NCBI GenBank assembly: GCA_018816735.1
Contig: JAHIVH010000033.1
Location: forward strand, 1-60,337
Direction of reading: 5' to 3'
Source: Pseudomonadota bacterium
GTDB taxonomy: Bacteria > Desulfobacterota > Desulfobacteria > Desulfobacterales > JAHIVH01
DNA length: 60,337 nt
Shown: piece after piece, positions 35,815 to 45,164 of the stretch
Position numbering within the stretch: the first letter of the stretch is position 1
Layout: every line of letters starts with the position of its first letter
Made by a program: the position numbers and the translations under genes
Notes under the pieces: model-generated
The model's database searches: none
Seen by the model: only the letters and a program-made list of their open reading frames with translations
Told to the model about the DNA's origin: nothing

Positions 35815-36738
35815 TCATTCCCAAGACAGGTTTTGCGTGGACCTGAAAGTCAGGCTGGTTTTGGTCAGCGGGTCTCTGAAGGATATTTCCTTTGCCAGAA
35901 GTTTTAATGGCTTTGAAAAATCCGGGTCAGATTCAGACTGAAGTTCCGGATAATACCGGTCGTTTTTTATGCCCGGACAGATCCGGCACATATGAATCCG
36001 GATCTGGTGTTTTTTCCCGGTCTGCGGATGAATACGGTATCGGCCCTGATCGGCCCTTGTTTCCAGGAGATGGATGACGGTCTTTGCGTTCACTGCCCCG
36101 GAGGTTTCATGCATTCTGAACCAGGGCGTTCCTTTTTCTATTTTCCCTTGGATTATCCAATCGGTTTGGGTGGGAGTAAACGGAAGTCCGCCGATGGCCT
36201 CATATGTTTTTTCAACCTGGCCCGTATCAAAAAGGAGCTGATATGCCCCCCGGGTTTCCCTGTTGACTGAAAAAAGAACGATGCCTGCGGTTTCCCTGTC
36301 TATCCGGTGAATGGGTGACAGATTCTCCATGCCGGTCTGTTGCCGCAATCGATAGAGAAGGCATTCATTGACATAAGGTCCTCCGGGAATTACCGGCAGA
36401 AAGTGCGGTTTTACAGATGCAATTAAATGGTCGTTTTGAAAAATGATCGTCTCTTTGAAAGGAATGACCGGCTCATGGTCAACTTCCCTGAAGTACATCA
36501 GGCGGGTGTTTGGCGTATATCGGGTTTTGAAGGTGATGGGTGTGCCAAACTCATCCGTGATTTTGCCGCACTCAATTCTGTGCCGCCATATATGTCCGGG
36601 AACATATTCAAACCGTGACTTCAGGAATTCAAGGATGGACGGGAACGGTTTGTTGATGTCAGGAAGGGTGACAATAGACGGCCTGGGGGCTGTTTTTCTG
36701 TCGATTGAATCAAGGGGCTTTGTTTTAAAGATAGTCAT
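35815..36738 (-). CDS. RluA-family pseudouridine synthase
   Basis: A 307-residue enzyme when started at ATG 36738, immediately after the stop of the Smr gene; the frame continues upstream into that gene without homology. The catalytic motif is PIHRIDRETAGIVLFSVN, with the nucleophilic Asp of H-R-I-D. Later landmarks are YEAIGG, the RYRIHPQTGKKHQIRIHM segment and PLKLLAKEISF, all typical of RluA-type enzymes that convert uridine to pseudouridine in rRNA or tRNA. There is no S4 domain, so it is closest to the RluA/TruC-like subset. The exact RNA target cannot be told. Confidence 0.85.
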   Translation of the reverse strand: MTIFKTKPLDSIDRKTAPRPSIVTLPDINKPFPSILEFLKSRFEYVPGHIWRHRIECGKITDEFGTPITFKTRYTPNTRLMYFREVDHEPVIPFKETIIFQNDHLIASVKPHFLPVIPGGPYVNECLLYRLRQQTGMENLSPIHRIDRETAGIVLFSVNRETRGAYQLLFDTGQVEKTYEAIGGLPFTPTQTDWIIQGKIEKGTPWFRMHETSGAVNAKTVIHLLETRADQGRYRIHPQTGKKHQIRIHMCRICPGIKNDRYYPELQSESDPDFSKPLKLLAKEISFRDPLTKTSLTFRSTQNLSWE

Positions 36739-36743
36739 TTTTT

Positions 36744-37715
36744 CTAAACAAGATACACGATAATTGCGCCGCTTCTTTTCTTGATTTGCTTTTCCCACCG
36801 GAATGCAAGGACAATATTTTCTTTTTTCAATTCTTTGAGTTTATCTTCCACCACATCCGGCAGTACAGCCTGGTCTTCCGAATGAAGACCTTTACCAACA
36901 ATTATACGAATCGTCAGTTTCCCGGTTCGTAATCCGTTTCTAACGAACAGTTCCGATTTTTCTCTTGCCTGTGCCGCTGTGAATCCGTGAAGATCAAGCT
37001 CCGATTCCGGTGCCGGGTATCTTTTTATTTTTTCATTCAAGGTCACCGGTTTTGCATGCTGATAGGCTGAATCCTTTTCCTGAAGCAGTTTCTTGACGGT
37101 TTTCCCGGCAAGGGATTGGGATAACATTTCTTCAAAATCTTCTTCAGCCGGATAATGCTTGTGTGTTTTTTTTTCGGTTGAATTTGTGGGGACTGGTTGG
37201 TCCTGGTTTTTATCTTCAAACGCAACCATCAGGTTGAATTCTTTTGAAAGGAAAGGGAGCCCGTTTTTGTCCATACCTCTCTTTTGATGAAGTCCGGTTG
37301 ATGGCGTCTTCTTCGGTTTGCCGGCGGGTCTGGAATTCATCCGGCTACCCTGGCTTGTCGGAATGACTTTTGAGCTTTTGGAAAAATTGGGGTTATGGGA
37401 GGTGGCTTCATCAAAAAGCCGATTCAGGTCTTCATCTGACGTGATTTTACGAAGGCCATGTCTGTCTAAAGAGCGGATGGCTTGTCCCTGTTTTCTGTTT
37501 TTTCCGGCAAAGGTATTTTGGGGGAGAGATGATACGTTCCGGTCCGGGACCGGATAGTCATTTTTTAATTCCTGGATTGGAATTTTTTTTTTCCTGATGT
37601 CCGGGGATGTCCCGTTATTTTTGGATGCTGAAGGTTTAATAACGGCTGTGGAATCTTCTGGGGAGGTATTCTTCTTTAAATAATTTTTCCAGATTTTTTT
37701 CAGATCAGATAGCAT
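36744..37715 (-). CDS. Smr-domain protein with a long disordered N-terminus
   Basis: A 323-residue protein. The first 235 residues are rich in Lys, Ser, Pro and Asn with no evident fold. The last 85 form an Smr domain: ESELDLHGFTAAQAREK, LTIRIIVGKGLHSEDQ and a closing FRWEKQIKKRSGAIIVYL. The Smr domain, named for MutS2, has nuclease activity in several cases; the D-L-H-G and G-x-G-x-H-S motifs are intact. Free-standing Smr proteins of this kind are common in proteobacteria; some (SmrB) cleave mRNA at collided ribosomes. The gene is followed five bases later by the pseudouridine synthase. Confidence 0.85.
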   Translation of the reverse strand: MLSDLKKIWKNYLKKNTSPEDSTAVIKPSASKNNGTSPDIRKKKIPIQELKNDYPVPDRNVSSLPQNTFAGKNRKQGQAIRSLDRHGLRKITSDEDLNRLFDEATSHNPNFSKSSKVIPTSQGSRMNSRPAGKPKKTPSTGLHQKRGMDKNGLPFLSKEFNLMVAFEDKNQDQPVPTNSTEKKTHKHYPAEEDFEEMLSQSLAGKTVKKLLQEKDSAYQHAKPVTLNEKIKRYPAPESELDLHGFTAAQAREKSELFVRNGLRTGKLTIRIIVGKGLHSEDQAVLPDVVEDKLKELKKENIVLAFRWEKQIKKRSGAIIVYLV

Positions 37716-37763
37716 GGCAAATAATTGTGAGTTTGGATACTTTCCTTATAAACTTTATACTGT

Positions 37764-38420
37764 TTACCTGAATTTGGTAACGCCTGTTTTTGGGCACATG
37801 CCTTCGGCCTCACATTTGCTGCAAAAAGGTGAAACAGGCTTGCAGATGGTCTGCCCATATGCCACAAGGTATTCATTGTATCTGATCCAGTATTTGCGGG
37901 GAAGTTTTTTCCTGAGTTCAAATTCGGTCTGATCCGGTGTTTTTGTGGTGACATAGCCGATTCGGTTGCTGATCCTGTGCACATGGGTATCCACACATAC
38001 GGCGTCTTTCTTGTATCCTTCCACTAGAACGAGGTTGGCAGTTTTTCTGCCAACCCCAGGCAGTTTTAACAGTTCATCAATATCATCCGGCACGACCGAC
38101 TGATATTCGTCCACCAATATCCGGCTGATCTTGATAAGGTTTTTGGCTTTTGTTTTATAGAACCCCACAGGATATATCAGTTTTTCAATGGTTTTTTCAT
38201 CAAGCGTCAACATATCTTCAGGCGATCTTGCTTTTTCAAATAACCGTTTTGATGCCTTTGCCGTGACTTCATCTTTGGTGCGTAAGGAAAGAACGGTTGA
38301 TGCCAGAACTTCAAACGGGCCCGCACCGAGATTGGCCATCAGAGTGATCACAGGCGCATTCCGTCGTTCACGGGATTTTTCGAGCATGTCTATAAATGAT
38401 TGAATATTAAATTTTTTCAA
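37764..38420 (-). CDS. nth: endonuclease III
   Basis: A 218-residue DNA glycosylase/AP lyase that removes oxidised pyrimidines. The helix-hairpin-helix LPGVGRKTANLVLVEG carries the catalytic Lys, and VDTHVHRISNR the catalytic Asp. The iron-sulphur cluster Cys follow the C-x6-C-x2-C-x5-C spacing near the end (C-KPVSPF-C-SK-C-EAEGM-C). The segment that reads LLSAQATD in Escherichia coli is TVLSLRTKD here, a known variation of the archaeal and deltaproteobacterial type. The start appears to be TTG at 38420, without a clear ribosome site; an internal ATG at about residue 12 is an alternative. Confidence 0.93.
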   Translation of the reverse strand: MKKFNIQSFIDMLEKSRERRNAPVITLMANLGAGPFEVLASTVLSLRTKDEVTAKASKRLFEKARSPEDMLTLDEKTIEKLIYPVGFYKTKAKNLIKISRILVDEYQSVVPDDIDELLKLPGVGRKTANLVLVEGYKKDAVCVDTHVHRISNRIGYVTTKTPDQTEFELRKKLPRKYWIRYNEYLVAYGQTICKPVSPFCSKCEAEGMCPKTGVTKFR

Positions 38421-38474
38421 ATCGCTAACTTCAATTTCCCGTATAAACGGACGGTCGCCCTTGAAAAGGCAAAA

Positions 38475-39062
38475 TTACAGTTCATGGGTGAATATTTCGT
38501 CCAGATTTTTGTCTTCGATAAACAAATACTCGCGTGTCTGTGTGACGCTGCTGTGGTTGAAGCAGATTTTCAGTTTTTGAATATCGACCCCATAGGTATA
38601 GTGCTGGTGATAGCCCCATGTTTTTCTCAATGTATGAGAACCATAATTCCCTCTTATGTTCAGGGCTGAGCACCATTTTTTGACTAGACGGTTAAGGGAC
38701 GGTGCAATGAGATTTCCTCGCTGTGATTTGAAAAGGTTATCGTCATCATTAAACCCGCCAGATGAAAGAAGCTGGGAAATCGCATCCGTGCAGGCTTTAT
38801 TGAGCAGGTAGGATTTGACTTTGCCGGATTTTTCATCCATGAATTCAATTTGTTCATTAGGCTCAAGGTTTTTGACTTGCCCGACCTTCAGCTCGATCAA
38901 CTCCCCAGGCGTCATATGCGTATTGATGCCCAGGACGAAAATGGCATAGTTCCTCGGGTTGTCCCGAAGGAGTTTCTTGATAGAAATAAGATCCTTTAAT
39001 TTTCTGATCGGTTCCACTTTGATCTGTGAACCTGGGGCCGGACGATTCTGATTTCCATTCAT
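38475..39062 (-). CDS. short tyrosine-recombinase-like protein lacking the first catalytic Arg
   Basis: A 195-residue protein consisting only of a tyrosine-recombinase catalytic domain; no N-terminal arm-binding or core-binding domain is encoded. It resembles the short integrase-like proteins common in Desulfobacterota. Box II is present as SHTLRKTWGYH (H-x-x-R), followed by FNHSSVTQTREYLFI with the expected His and Tyr. In box I, where relatives have INNGLRAGDLL, this protein has INTHMTPGELI, so the catalytic Arg is Thr. It may bind DNA without recombining it. No att-like repeats or phage genes flank it. Confidence 0.75.
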   Translation of the reverse strand: MNGNQNRPAPGSQIKVEPIRKLKDLISIKKLLRDNPRNYAIFVLGINTHMTPGELIELKVGQVKNLEPNEQIEFMDEKSGKVKSYLLNKACTDAISQLLSSGGFNDDDNLFKSQRGNLIAPSLNRLVKKWCSALNIRGNYGSHTLRKTWGYHQHYTYGVDIQKLKICFNHSSVTQTREYLFIEDKNLDEIFTHEL

Positions 39063-39621
39063 AATGATTATGTCTCCATAATAAAGTTGCTAATTTTTAG
39101 CCCTAATATACAAAAACTTAGCAAAAAATCAAGGGAAAATTAACAAAACATGAATAATATTTTAATGGAATTGGCGATCATCGATCCGGCCGCCTCTTTC
39201 GTATTTTTTATGGCAAAGAGGCTCGCCACACGCTTAAAACAAATCATCTGTTTTATGTGATTCTATCGATGTGACTCCTCATTTAGAATATACTTTTCTT
39301 TTAATAGATTATTTGCTATTGTTCAGGAACAATTTTGTTAATGGATTCCCTTTATGACGTTTAATATTCCAGTAGTATAATATCAGCTGTTTGTTATATT
39401 TCCTGAGTTTTTCACAGATTGATCCGGTTGTGGCCAATGGATGCAGTATTTTCAAGAAATCCTTTGAGTCGATGAGTCACCCTCTGTCTGGCAAGATTGC
39501 CTGATGGTGCAACATCTATACCGACCGGATTGATCACTCAAGACGATAACGGGTCTCATGAATGGGCCGTTTCCCCGTATCTGAACGGTGCGGATCAAAA
39601 ATCAGGGAGTGTTATTCCATC
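39063..39621. other. AT-rich intergenic region between the integrase-like gene and the hybrid kinases
   Basis: No gene is supported in these 559 bases. A perfect inverted repeat GCCTCTTT / AAAGAGGC (39192-39199 and 39215-39222) encloses a T-rich loop, and AAAACA / TGTTTT lies just after it (39236-39258). These may form a terminator or operator. The rest presumably contains the divergent promoters of the flanking genes, but I could not identify one with confidence. Confidence 0.4.
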
Positions 39622-42600
39622 ATGGCTCAAATGAAAACCATTCTTGTGATTGATGATGAAAAAGGCATTCGGACGAGCTTCAAGGGATATCTTGAGGACC
39701 TGGAATTCAATGTTCTCCAAGCGGAAAATGGCCGGATCGGCCTCAGTATATTTGAAAAAGAACATGTTGACCTGATAATGGTCGATTTAAAGATGCCGGA
39801 GATGGATGGTTTTCAAGTGCTGTCCGAGATTAACCGTATTTCACCGGATACACCTGTTATCGTTGTATCTGGCGCCGGTGCAATCAGCGATGCGGTGGAG
39901 GCTTTAAGGATAGGTGCATGGGATTACCTGATCAAGCCGGTTGAGGATCTTGAAGTTCTCATGCATATAATCAGGAAAATGCTCGAGCGGGCAGAACTGA
40001 TCAAGGAGAATAAAAAATTTCGGGAGCATCTTGAAGAAGAAGTCGAGAAGAGAACAGCCGAGCTTATTCAAACAAATATTGCACTTTACAAGGAGAAAGA
40101 ATCCAGAAAGATTGCAGAGAAAACAACGATTGTGTCAGAAGAAAAATACCGGCTTCTTTTTGAGTCAAGTCCGGATGGTATTCTGATCCTGAACAGGAAA
40201 ACAGACCTGTTTACTTATGCCAACCCGGCTATCTGTGAAATGACCGAATATACGGAGAAAGAATTACAACACATGCCCCCTGTCCAGATTTTTGATGGTC
40301 ACGACATCAAAAATGGCCCAGGTGGTTTTGAACAGGTAATGCCAGGAGAAAAAACAACCGGGACGGATATTTCCTGCCGGGCCAAAGGCGGAAAGATCTA
40401 TCAGGTAAATATCACCTGTACGGCGTTTATTTTAGAGGACATTGACAGCATTGTTTTTTTTGTGAGAGATATCACAAAAAAGAAAGAAACAGAAGAAGAG
40501 CTTGCCGATTACCGGAAAAAAATAGAAAGAATGCTCGAGGAGAGCAGGCTTGAGCTTGGAAAAAGCGAAGCTCACTATGGTGTTCTTTTTGAATCGGCAA
40601 GTGATGCGATTCTTATCATGAGTGGTGATGAAGCCATCATTTTCCATGACCCAGTTATCAGTGAATGCAATAAAAAAGCTGTTGAAATTTTCGGATGCAG
40701 CAACGAAAAAATAATCGGCCAGCCATTTAAAATATTTCTCCCTGAATATCAACCGGACGGCCGACCGTCTCATGAAAAAATATATGAAAAAATAAGTGCA
40801 GCCATGTCTGGCGTTCCTCAGTCTTTTGAATGTCAATATCTGCGGTTTGATGGGGCGCCTTTTGATGCAGAGGTCAGTTTGAACGGCACCGAGATCTCCG
40901 GAAAATATCACATCCAGACCATTATCAGAGATGTTTCGGAGAGAAAAAAATCAGAGAAAGCCCTGCTTGAAGCAAAGGAAAAAGCAGAGTCTTTGAACCT
41001 GGAGCTTGAGAAGGCTATTGACAGGGCCAATTATTTTACAAGTGAGGCAGAAGAGGCAAACCGGGCAAAAAGTGAATTCCTCGCCAACATGAGTCATGAA
41101 ATACGGACGCCGATGAATGGCGTGCTTGGCATGGCAGAACTGTTAAAGGACACGCCTTTAAATGAAGAACAGTTTTTTTATGTGGACACGCTGGTCAGCA
41201 GCGGAGGGGTGCTCCTTAACCTGATCAACGATATACTCGATTTCTCCAAGATAGAAGCCGGCAAGCTCGATATAGAAGTCCTTGATTTTGATTTGAGAAA
41301 GGCGCTGGAGGAAATGAATGATATCATGGCGATCCATGCACAGGCAAAAGGACTGGAATACACATGTGAGATTGAGGATGACGTCCACTCGCTTCTTCGG
41401 GGAGACCCAGGACGTATTCGACAGATTCTGACCAACCTGACCGGAAATGCCATAAAATTTACGAACAAAGGAGAGATATCCCTATCTGTCTCGGTTGCCG
41501 AGGATTCCGGCGGGAACGAAATCACACTCAAGTTTTCTGTCAAAGATACAGGAATAGGCATTCCCGAGGAAAAAAAGGCCTTTCTTTTTGACCCTTTTAC
41601 CCAGGCGGATGCGTCAACCACAAGAAAATATGGGGGTACCGGCCTGGGACTGACCATATCGAAACACCTGGTTGAAATGATGGGTGGAGAAATCGGCGTG
41701 GAAAGCAGAGGCAGTTTGGGGACCCAATTTTTTTTTACAGCAGTTTTTGAAAAACAGCCTCTTAACATTCAGCCAGTGCTGTCGTTTTCAGATGATATAA
41801 AAAACAGACATATCCTGGTTGTGGATGATAACAAAACAAACCGGTTAATCCTTAAAAAACAGATTGAACGATGGGGATGTATTTATGATGAAGCCTCAGA
41901 TGGTAGAGACGCCATATCCATGATTTCTCAGGCTGTTGACCGGAACGAACCCTTCGATGTTGTCCTGATTGATTTCAAGATGCCTGGAATGACAGGTGAA
42001 GAGCTTGCTGTCAGAATAAAAGGGAATAGAAAGATCAGCCATACGAATATGGTGCTCATGGCGCCTGTGGGAAAACGGGGAGATGCCGCACGGTTTGAAA
42101 AGACGGGGTTTACGGCCTATCTTACCAAACCGCTTAGAAAAGTGTTATTATTTGATTGTATTGCCGCCATTATATCTGAAGGTGAAAAGAAACAGAAGAC
42201 AGCGTCCAAACCCCTTATCACACGGCACAATATCCGGGAGAGCAGAAAACGGTATTTGCGAATTCTTCTTGCAGAAGATAGCCCGACCAATCGTGAATTG
42301 GCCACAGTCATGCTGAAGAAAATGGGCTACAGGCTTGATACAGTGCCCAACGGCATGGCGGCTATAAATGCGGTTAAAAAAACGTCTTATGATCTTGTAT
42401 TGATGGATGTACAGATGCCTGAGATGGATGGACTGGAAGCAACAAAAACAATACGCCTAATGGAAAAGGGAGAACCGGAAATATTGCCGGGCCATATCGA
42501 TCACATTCCCATCATTGCACTCACCGCAAACGCCATGAGAGGAGATCGTGAGAAATGTCTTGAGGCAGGTATGGATGATTATATTTCAAAGCCATTTAAA

Positions 42601-43062
42601 TCGTCTGACCTTGCCCGGGCCATTGAAAAAGCTGTTGAAATGAATGAGGAAAAACTGCTGAATCCAAATGTGTCCAATTCATGTGATAATGCCCTGGCCG
42701 ATTCAAAGGCATTTGACTGGCAGGATCTGATTGAGAGATTGGGCCAGGAAGAACAGCTCGCACGTAAACTCGTTACCATATTTCTCGAAGAAGCACCTAA
42801 ACTGATCCATAATTTAAAAGAAAGCATGGGGCAGAGAGAAACCATGTCCACGCTGAAATCAGCCCATGCCTTAAAAGGTGCATCTGCAAATGCCGGTGCA
42901 ATGGCGTTAAGCGAAACAGCGCGTGTCATCGAGAAGATTGCCTATGACGGAGATATTAATGATACGTTCAAATATACGGGCGTCGTTGATGAGGAATTCA
43001 TGGCATTCAAATCGGCTGCTGCAGAGTACGGCATCGGTTCGGCTATTGAAAATAAAGGATGA
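39622..43062 (+). CDS. hybrid histidine kinase REC-PAS-PAS-HisKA-HATPase-REC-REC-HPt
   Basis: Predicted 1146-residue cytoplasmic sensor kinase. ATG 39622 (MAQMKTILVIDDE) is preferred over the frame start at 39562. A receiver fills residues 5-120 (IMVDLKMPEMDG), then a coiled coil and two PAS domains (about 185-300 and 325-440). The kinase follows, with NMSHEIRTPMNG (His near 492), a HATPase with DTGIGIP and GGTGLGLTIS, a receiver with ILVVDDNKTNR and LIDFKMPGM, a second with ILLAEDSPTNR and LMDVQMPEMDG, and an HPt domain with AHALKGASANAG (His near 1082). All phosphorelay residues appear intact. There is no membrane segment, so the input comes through the N-terminal receiver or the PAS domains. 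The stop overlaps the next kinase (ATGA). Confidence 0.93.
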   Translation: MAQMKTILVIDDEKGIRTSFKGYLEDLEFNVLQAENGRIGLSIFEKEHVDLIMVDLKMPEMDGFQVLSEINRISPDTPVIVVSGAGAISDAVEALRIGAWDYLIKPVEDLEVLMHIIRKMLERAELIKENKKFREHLEEEVEKRTAELIQTNIALYKEKESRKIAEKTTIVSEEKYRLLFESSPDGILILNRKTDLFTYANPAICEMTEYTEKELQHMPPVQIFDGHDIKNGPGGFEQVMPGEKTTGTDISCRAKGGKIYQVNITCTAFILEDIDSIVFFVRDITKKKETEEELADYRKKIERMLEESRLELGKSEAHYGVLFESASDAILIMSGDEAIIFHDPVISECNKKAVEIFGCSNEKIIGQPFKIFLPEYQPDGRPSHEKIYEKISAAMSGVPQSFECQYLRFDGAPFDAEVSLNGTEISGKYHIQTIIRDVSERKKSEKALLEAKEKAESLNLELEKAIDRANYFTSEAEEANRAKSEFLANMSHEIRTPMNGVLGMAELLKDTPLNEEQFFYVDTLVSSGGVLLNLINDILDFSKIEAGKLDIEVLDFDLRKALEEMNDIMAIHAQAKGLEYTCEIEDDVHSLLRGDPGRIRQILTNLTGNAIKFTNKGEISLSVSVAEDSGGNEITLKFSVKDTGIGIPEEKKAFLFDPFTQADASTTRKYGGTGLGLTISKHLVEMMGGEIGVESRGSLGTQFFFTAVFEKQPLNIQPVLSFSDDIKNRHILVVDDNKTNRLILKKQIERWGCIYDEASDGRDAISMISQAVDRNEPFDVVLIDFKMPGMTGEELAVRIKGNRKISHTNMVLMAPVGKRGDAARFEKTGFTAYLTKPLRKVLLFDCIAAIISEGEKKQKTASKPLITRHNIRESRKRYLRILLAEDSPTNRELATVMLKKMGYRLDTVPNGMAAINAVKKTSYDLVLMDVQMPEMDGLEATKTIRLMEKGEPEILPGHIDHIPIIALTANAMRGDREKCLEAGMDDYISKPFKSSDLARAIEKAVEMNEEKLLNPNVSNSCDNALADSKAFDWQDLIERLGQEEQLARKLVTIFLEEAPKLIHNLKESMGQRETMSTLKSAHALKGASANAGAMALSETARVIEKIAYDGDINDTFKYTGVVDEEFMAFKSAAAEYGIGSAIENKG

Positions 43063-45116
43063 TTACAGACAATAAAGATACCATGATGCCTGATCCTGCG
43101 AAAATTAATATACTGCTCATTGATGATGAAAAAAATGTCCGGAAGAGTTTTTCAGCCTGCCTTGAGGATTATGGCTATACTGTCATAGAAGCCGAAAACG
43201 GGAAGCAGGGACTGGATGTATTGAGAAAAAGGAATTTAGACCTGGTTCTTGTCGATTTGAAAATGCCCGAAGTCGATGGGTTTATGGTGTTAAAGGCGAT
43301 TCAAAGCGAATCACCTCACACCCCGGTGATTGTAGTGTCAGGGATGGGGATTATTGAAGATGTTGTCTCCGCTGTCAGGCAAGGCGCCTGGGACTTTATC
43401 ATAAAGCCTTTGGCCGATATGGGAATCCTTCTGCATTCGGTGGAAAAAGTTCTGGAGCGGGCAAGGCTCATCAAAGACAACAAACTCTACAGGGAACATC
43501 TGGAAGATGAAGTAAAAAAAAGAACGGTTGCACTTGAAAAAACCACAGAAGCACTTCGGGAAAGTGAGGAACATTATCGCCATTTGATAGAAAATTTTAT
43601 TGAGGGGGTATTTGTTCATGATGCGGATACGACAGTGGTCTTTGTGAATAAACCCGGCCTCACTCTTTTTGGTGTGAATGAAAAAATGATGCTTGGAAAG
43701 AAGGCGGAAGACCCTTTTTGGTCATTTTATGCAGAAGACGGAAGAAAGCTGACCTATGATGAATACCCCGTAAACAGAGTCATCCGGGAGAAAAAGTCGA
43801 TTGTCAATCTGGTGGTTAAACTCGTAAGGCCTGATCAGAGTGAGCCTGTATGGGCAATCGTCAATGCTTTTCCGGAATTCGACAAGAATCAAAATGTGAA
43901 GCAGGTGATAGAGACTTATATTGATATTACAATCAGAAAAAATATGGAAGAAGACCTTCGCAGCCTGGAAAAACAGATTTATCAAGCACAGAAACTTGAA
44001 GCGATCGGTACATTGGCCAGTGGCATCGCCCATGATTTTAATAATATTTTATCATCTATTATCGGCTATGCAGAGCTTGCCATCGATAACCTTCCGGAAA
44101 AAAGCCCGGCATTAAAAGATCTTGATGAAGTGATGAATGCCGCAGACCGTGCTTCTGATCTGGTTCGCCAGATTCTGGCCTTCAGCCGTCATCAAAAAAC
44201 AGAGTATGTCGCTGTTGATATCAGCTCAATCGTGAAGGAGACCATGAAACTGCTTCGTGCTTCAATTCCTTCCACCATAGAGATACGGACCGATATTCAA
44301 TCATCCGGTTCAGTCGTTTATGCGGACCAGACCCAGATTTATCAGATTATCATGAATCTATGCACCAATGCCTATCATGCCATGGAGGGCGGCCTGGGTA
44401 TCCTTGACGTCATTCTTGAATCCGTTTTTCCGGAATCGTCACATGTTTCGAAATGCCTGCGTCTGAAATCCGAAAACATGTATCTCAGATTGACGGTAAA
44501 GGATAATGGCTGTGGTATGGATGAATCAATCAGGGAAAGAATTTTTGATCCCTTTTTTACAACCAAGGAAAAAGGCCAGGGCACAGGCCTTGGATTGGCT
44601 ACTGTCAAAAATATCGTAAAAGAACTGGAAGGTGATATCGTTTTTGAAAGCACCCCGGGAAAAGGAACGGCGTTTTATATTTATATACCACAAATTGATG
44701 AGAAAGCGCTTCCTGTGGATCAAAAGATTTCTTTGGTCCCTATGGGCAACAATGAACATCTGTTGCTGGTAGATGATGAAAAAATCATTCTGGGATTTGA
44801 AGAAACCATGATTCGCCGGTTGAACTACCGTGTAACGGCCACGAGCAAAAGTAATGAGGCGCTGGAGCGGTTTCGGGCAGACCCTGCCCAGTTTGATCTT
44901 GTGATTACGGATTTGACCATGCCAGGTATGACCGGTTTGAAACTGGCAAGTGAAATCCACGCCATCAGAAAGGATATCCCTGTTATTCTGACCACGGGAT
45001 TCAGTGACGGCGATATCTCTGAACGATTCATGGAGTATGGTTTTTCCATTTTTCTTAAAAAACCGTTTACGCGCAAGGAAATTGCCGAGGCCATTCATCA
45101 GGTTCTTGAAGGTTAA
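43059..45116 (+). CDS. hybrid histidine kinase REC-PAS-HisKA-HATPase-REC
   Basis: A 685-residue cytoplasmic kinase coupled to the preceding one by an ATGA overlap. A receiver lies at about residues 12-130 (ILLIDDEKNVRKS, LVDLKMPEVDGF). A coiled coil leads to a PAS domain (about 170-295), then a NtrB-like HisKA with GIAHDFNNILSS (His near 325), a HATPase with NLCTNAYHAM, DNGCGM and GTGLGLATVKN, and a C-terminal receiver with LLLVDDEK, ITDLTMPGMTG and LKKPFTRKE. Its N-terminal receiver closely resembles that of the first kinase in residue pattern, so the pair probably arose by duplication. No DNA-binding response regulator is encoded nearby. Confidence 0.93.
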   Translation: MITDNKDTMMPDPAKINILLIDDEKNVRKSFSACLEDYGYTVIEAENGKQGLDVLRKRNLDLVLVDLKMPEVDGFMVLKAIQSESPHTPVIVVSGMGIIEDVVSAVRQGAWDFIIKPLADMGILLHSVEKVLERARLIKDNKLYREHLEDEVKKRTVALEKTTEALRESEEHYRHLIENFIEGVFVHDADTTVVFVNKPGLTLFGVNEKMMLGKKAEDPFWSFYAEDGRKLTYDEYPVNRVIREKKSIVNLVVKLVRPDQSEPVWAIVNAFPEFDKNQNVKQVIETYIDITIRKNMEEDLRSLEKQIYQAQKLEAIGTLASGIAHDFNNILSSIIGYAELAIDNLPEKSPALKDLDEVMNAADRASDLVRQILAFSRHQKTEYVAVDISSIVKETMKLLRASIPSTIEIRTDIQSSGSVVYADQTQIYQIIMNLCTNAYHAMEGGLGILDVILESVFPESSHVSKCLRLKSENMYLRLTVKDNGCGMDESIRERIFDPFFTTKEKGQGTGLGLATVKNIVKELEGDIVFESTPGKGTAFYIYIPQIDEKALPVDQKISLVPMGNNEHLLLVDDEKIILGFEETMIRRLNYRVTATSKSNEALERFRADPAQFDLVITDLTMPGMTGLKLASEIHAIRKDIPVILTTGFSDGDISERFMEYGFSIFLKKPFTRKEIAEAIHQVLEG

Positions 45117-45130
45117 AGAACCTTTTTTTC
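45101..45130 (+). terminator. intrinsic terminator after the kinase pair
   Basis: GGTTCTT (45101-45107) pairs with AAGAACC (45116-45122) across an eight-base loop and is followed directly by TTTTTTTC. The left arm overlaps the last codons of the kinase gene. The geometry is that of a Rho-independent terminator and would end the two-kinase transcript before the convergent Nudix gene. Confidence 0.75.
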
Positions 45131-45164
45131 TTCAGTGTCATCTGTTATTCGTATCTCCGTTCCC

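Noticed and set aside
38475..39062. Integrase-like gene as the marker of an integrated phage or island
   Set aside because: No tRNA gene, att-like direct repeats, phage genes or change of gene content surrounds it.
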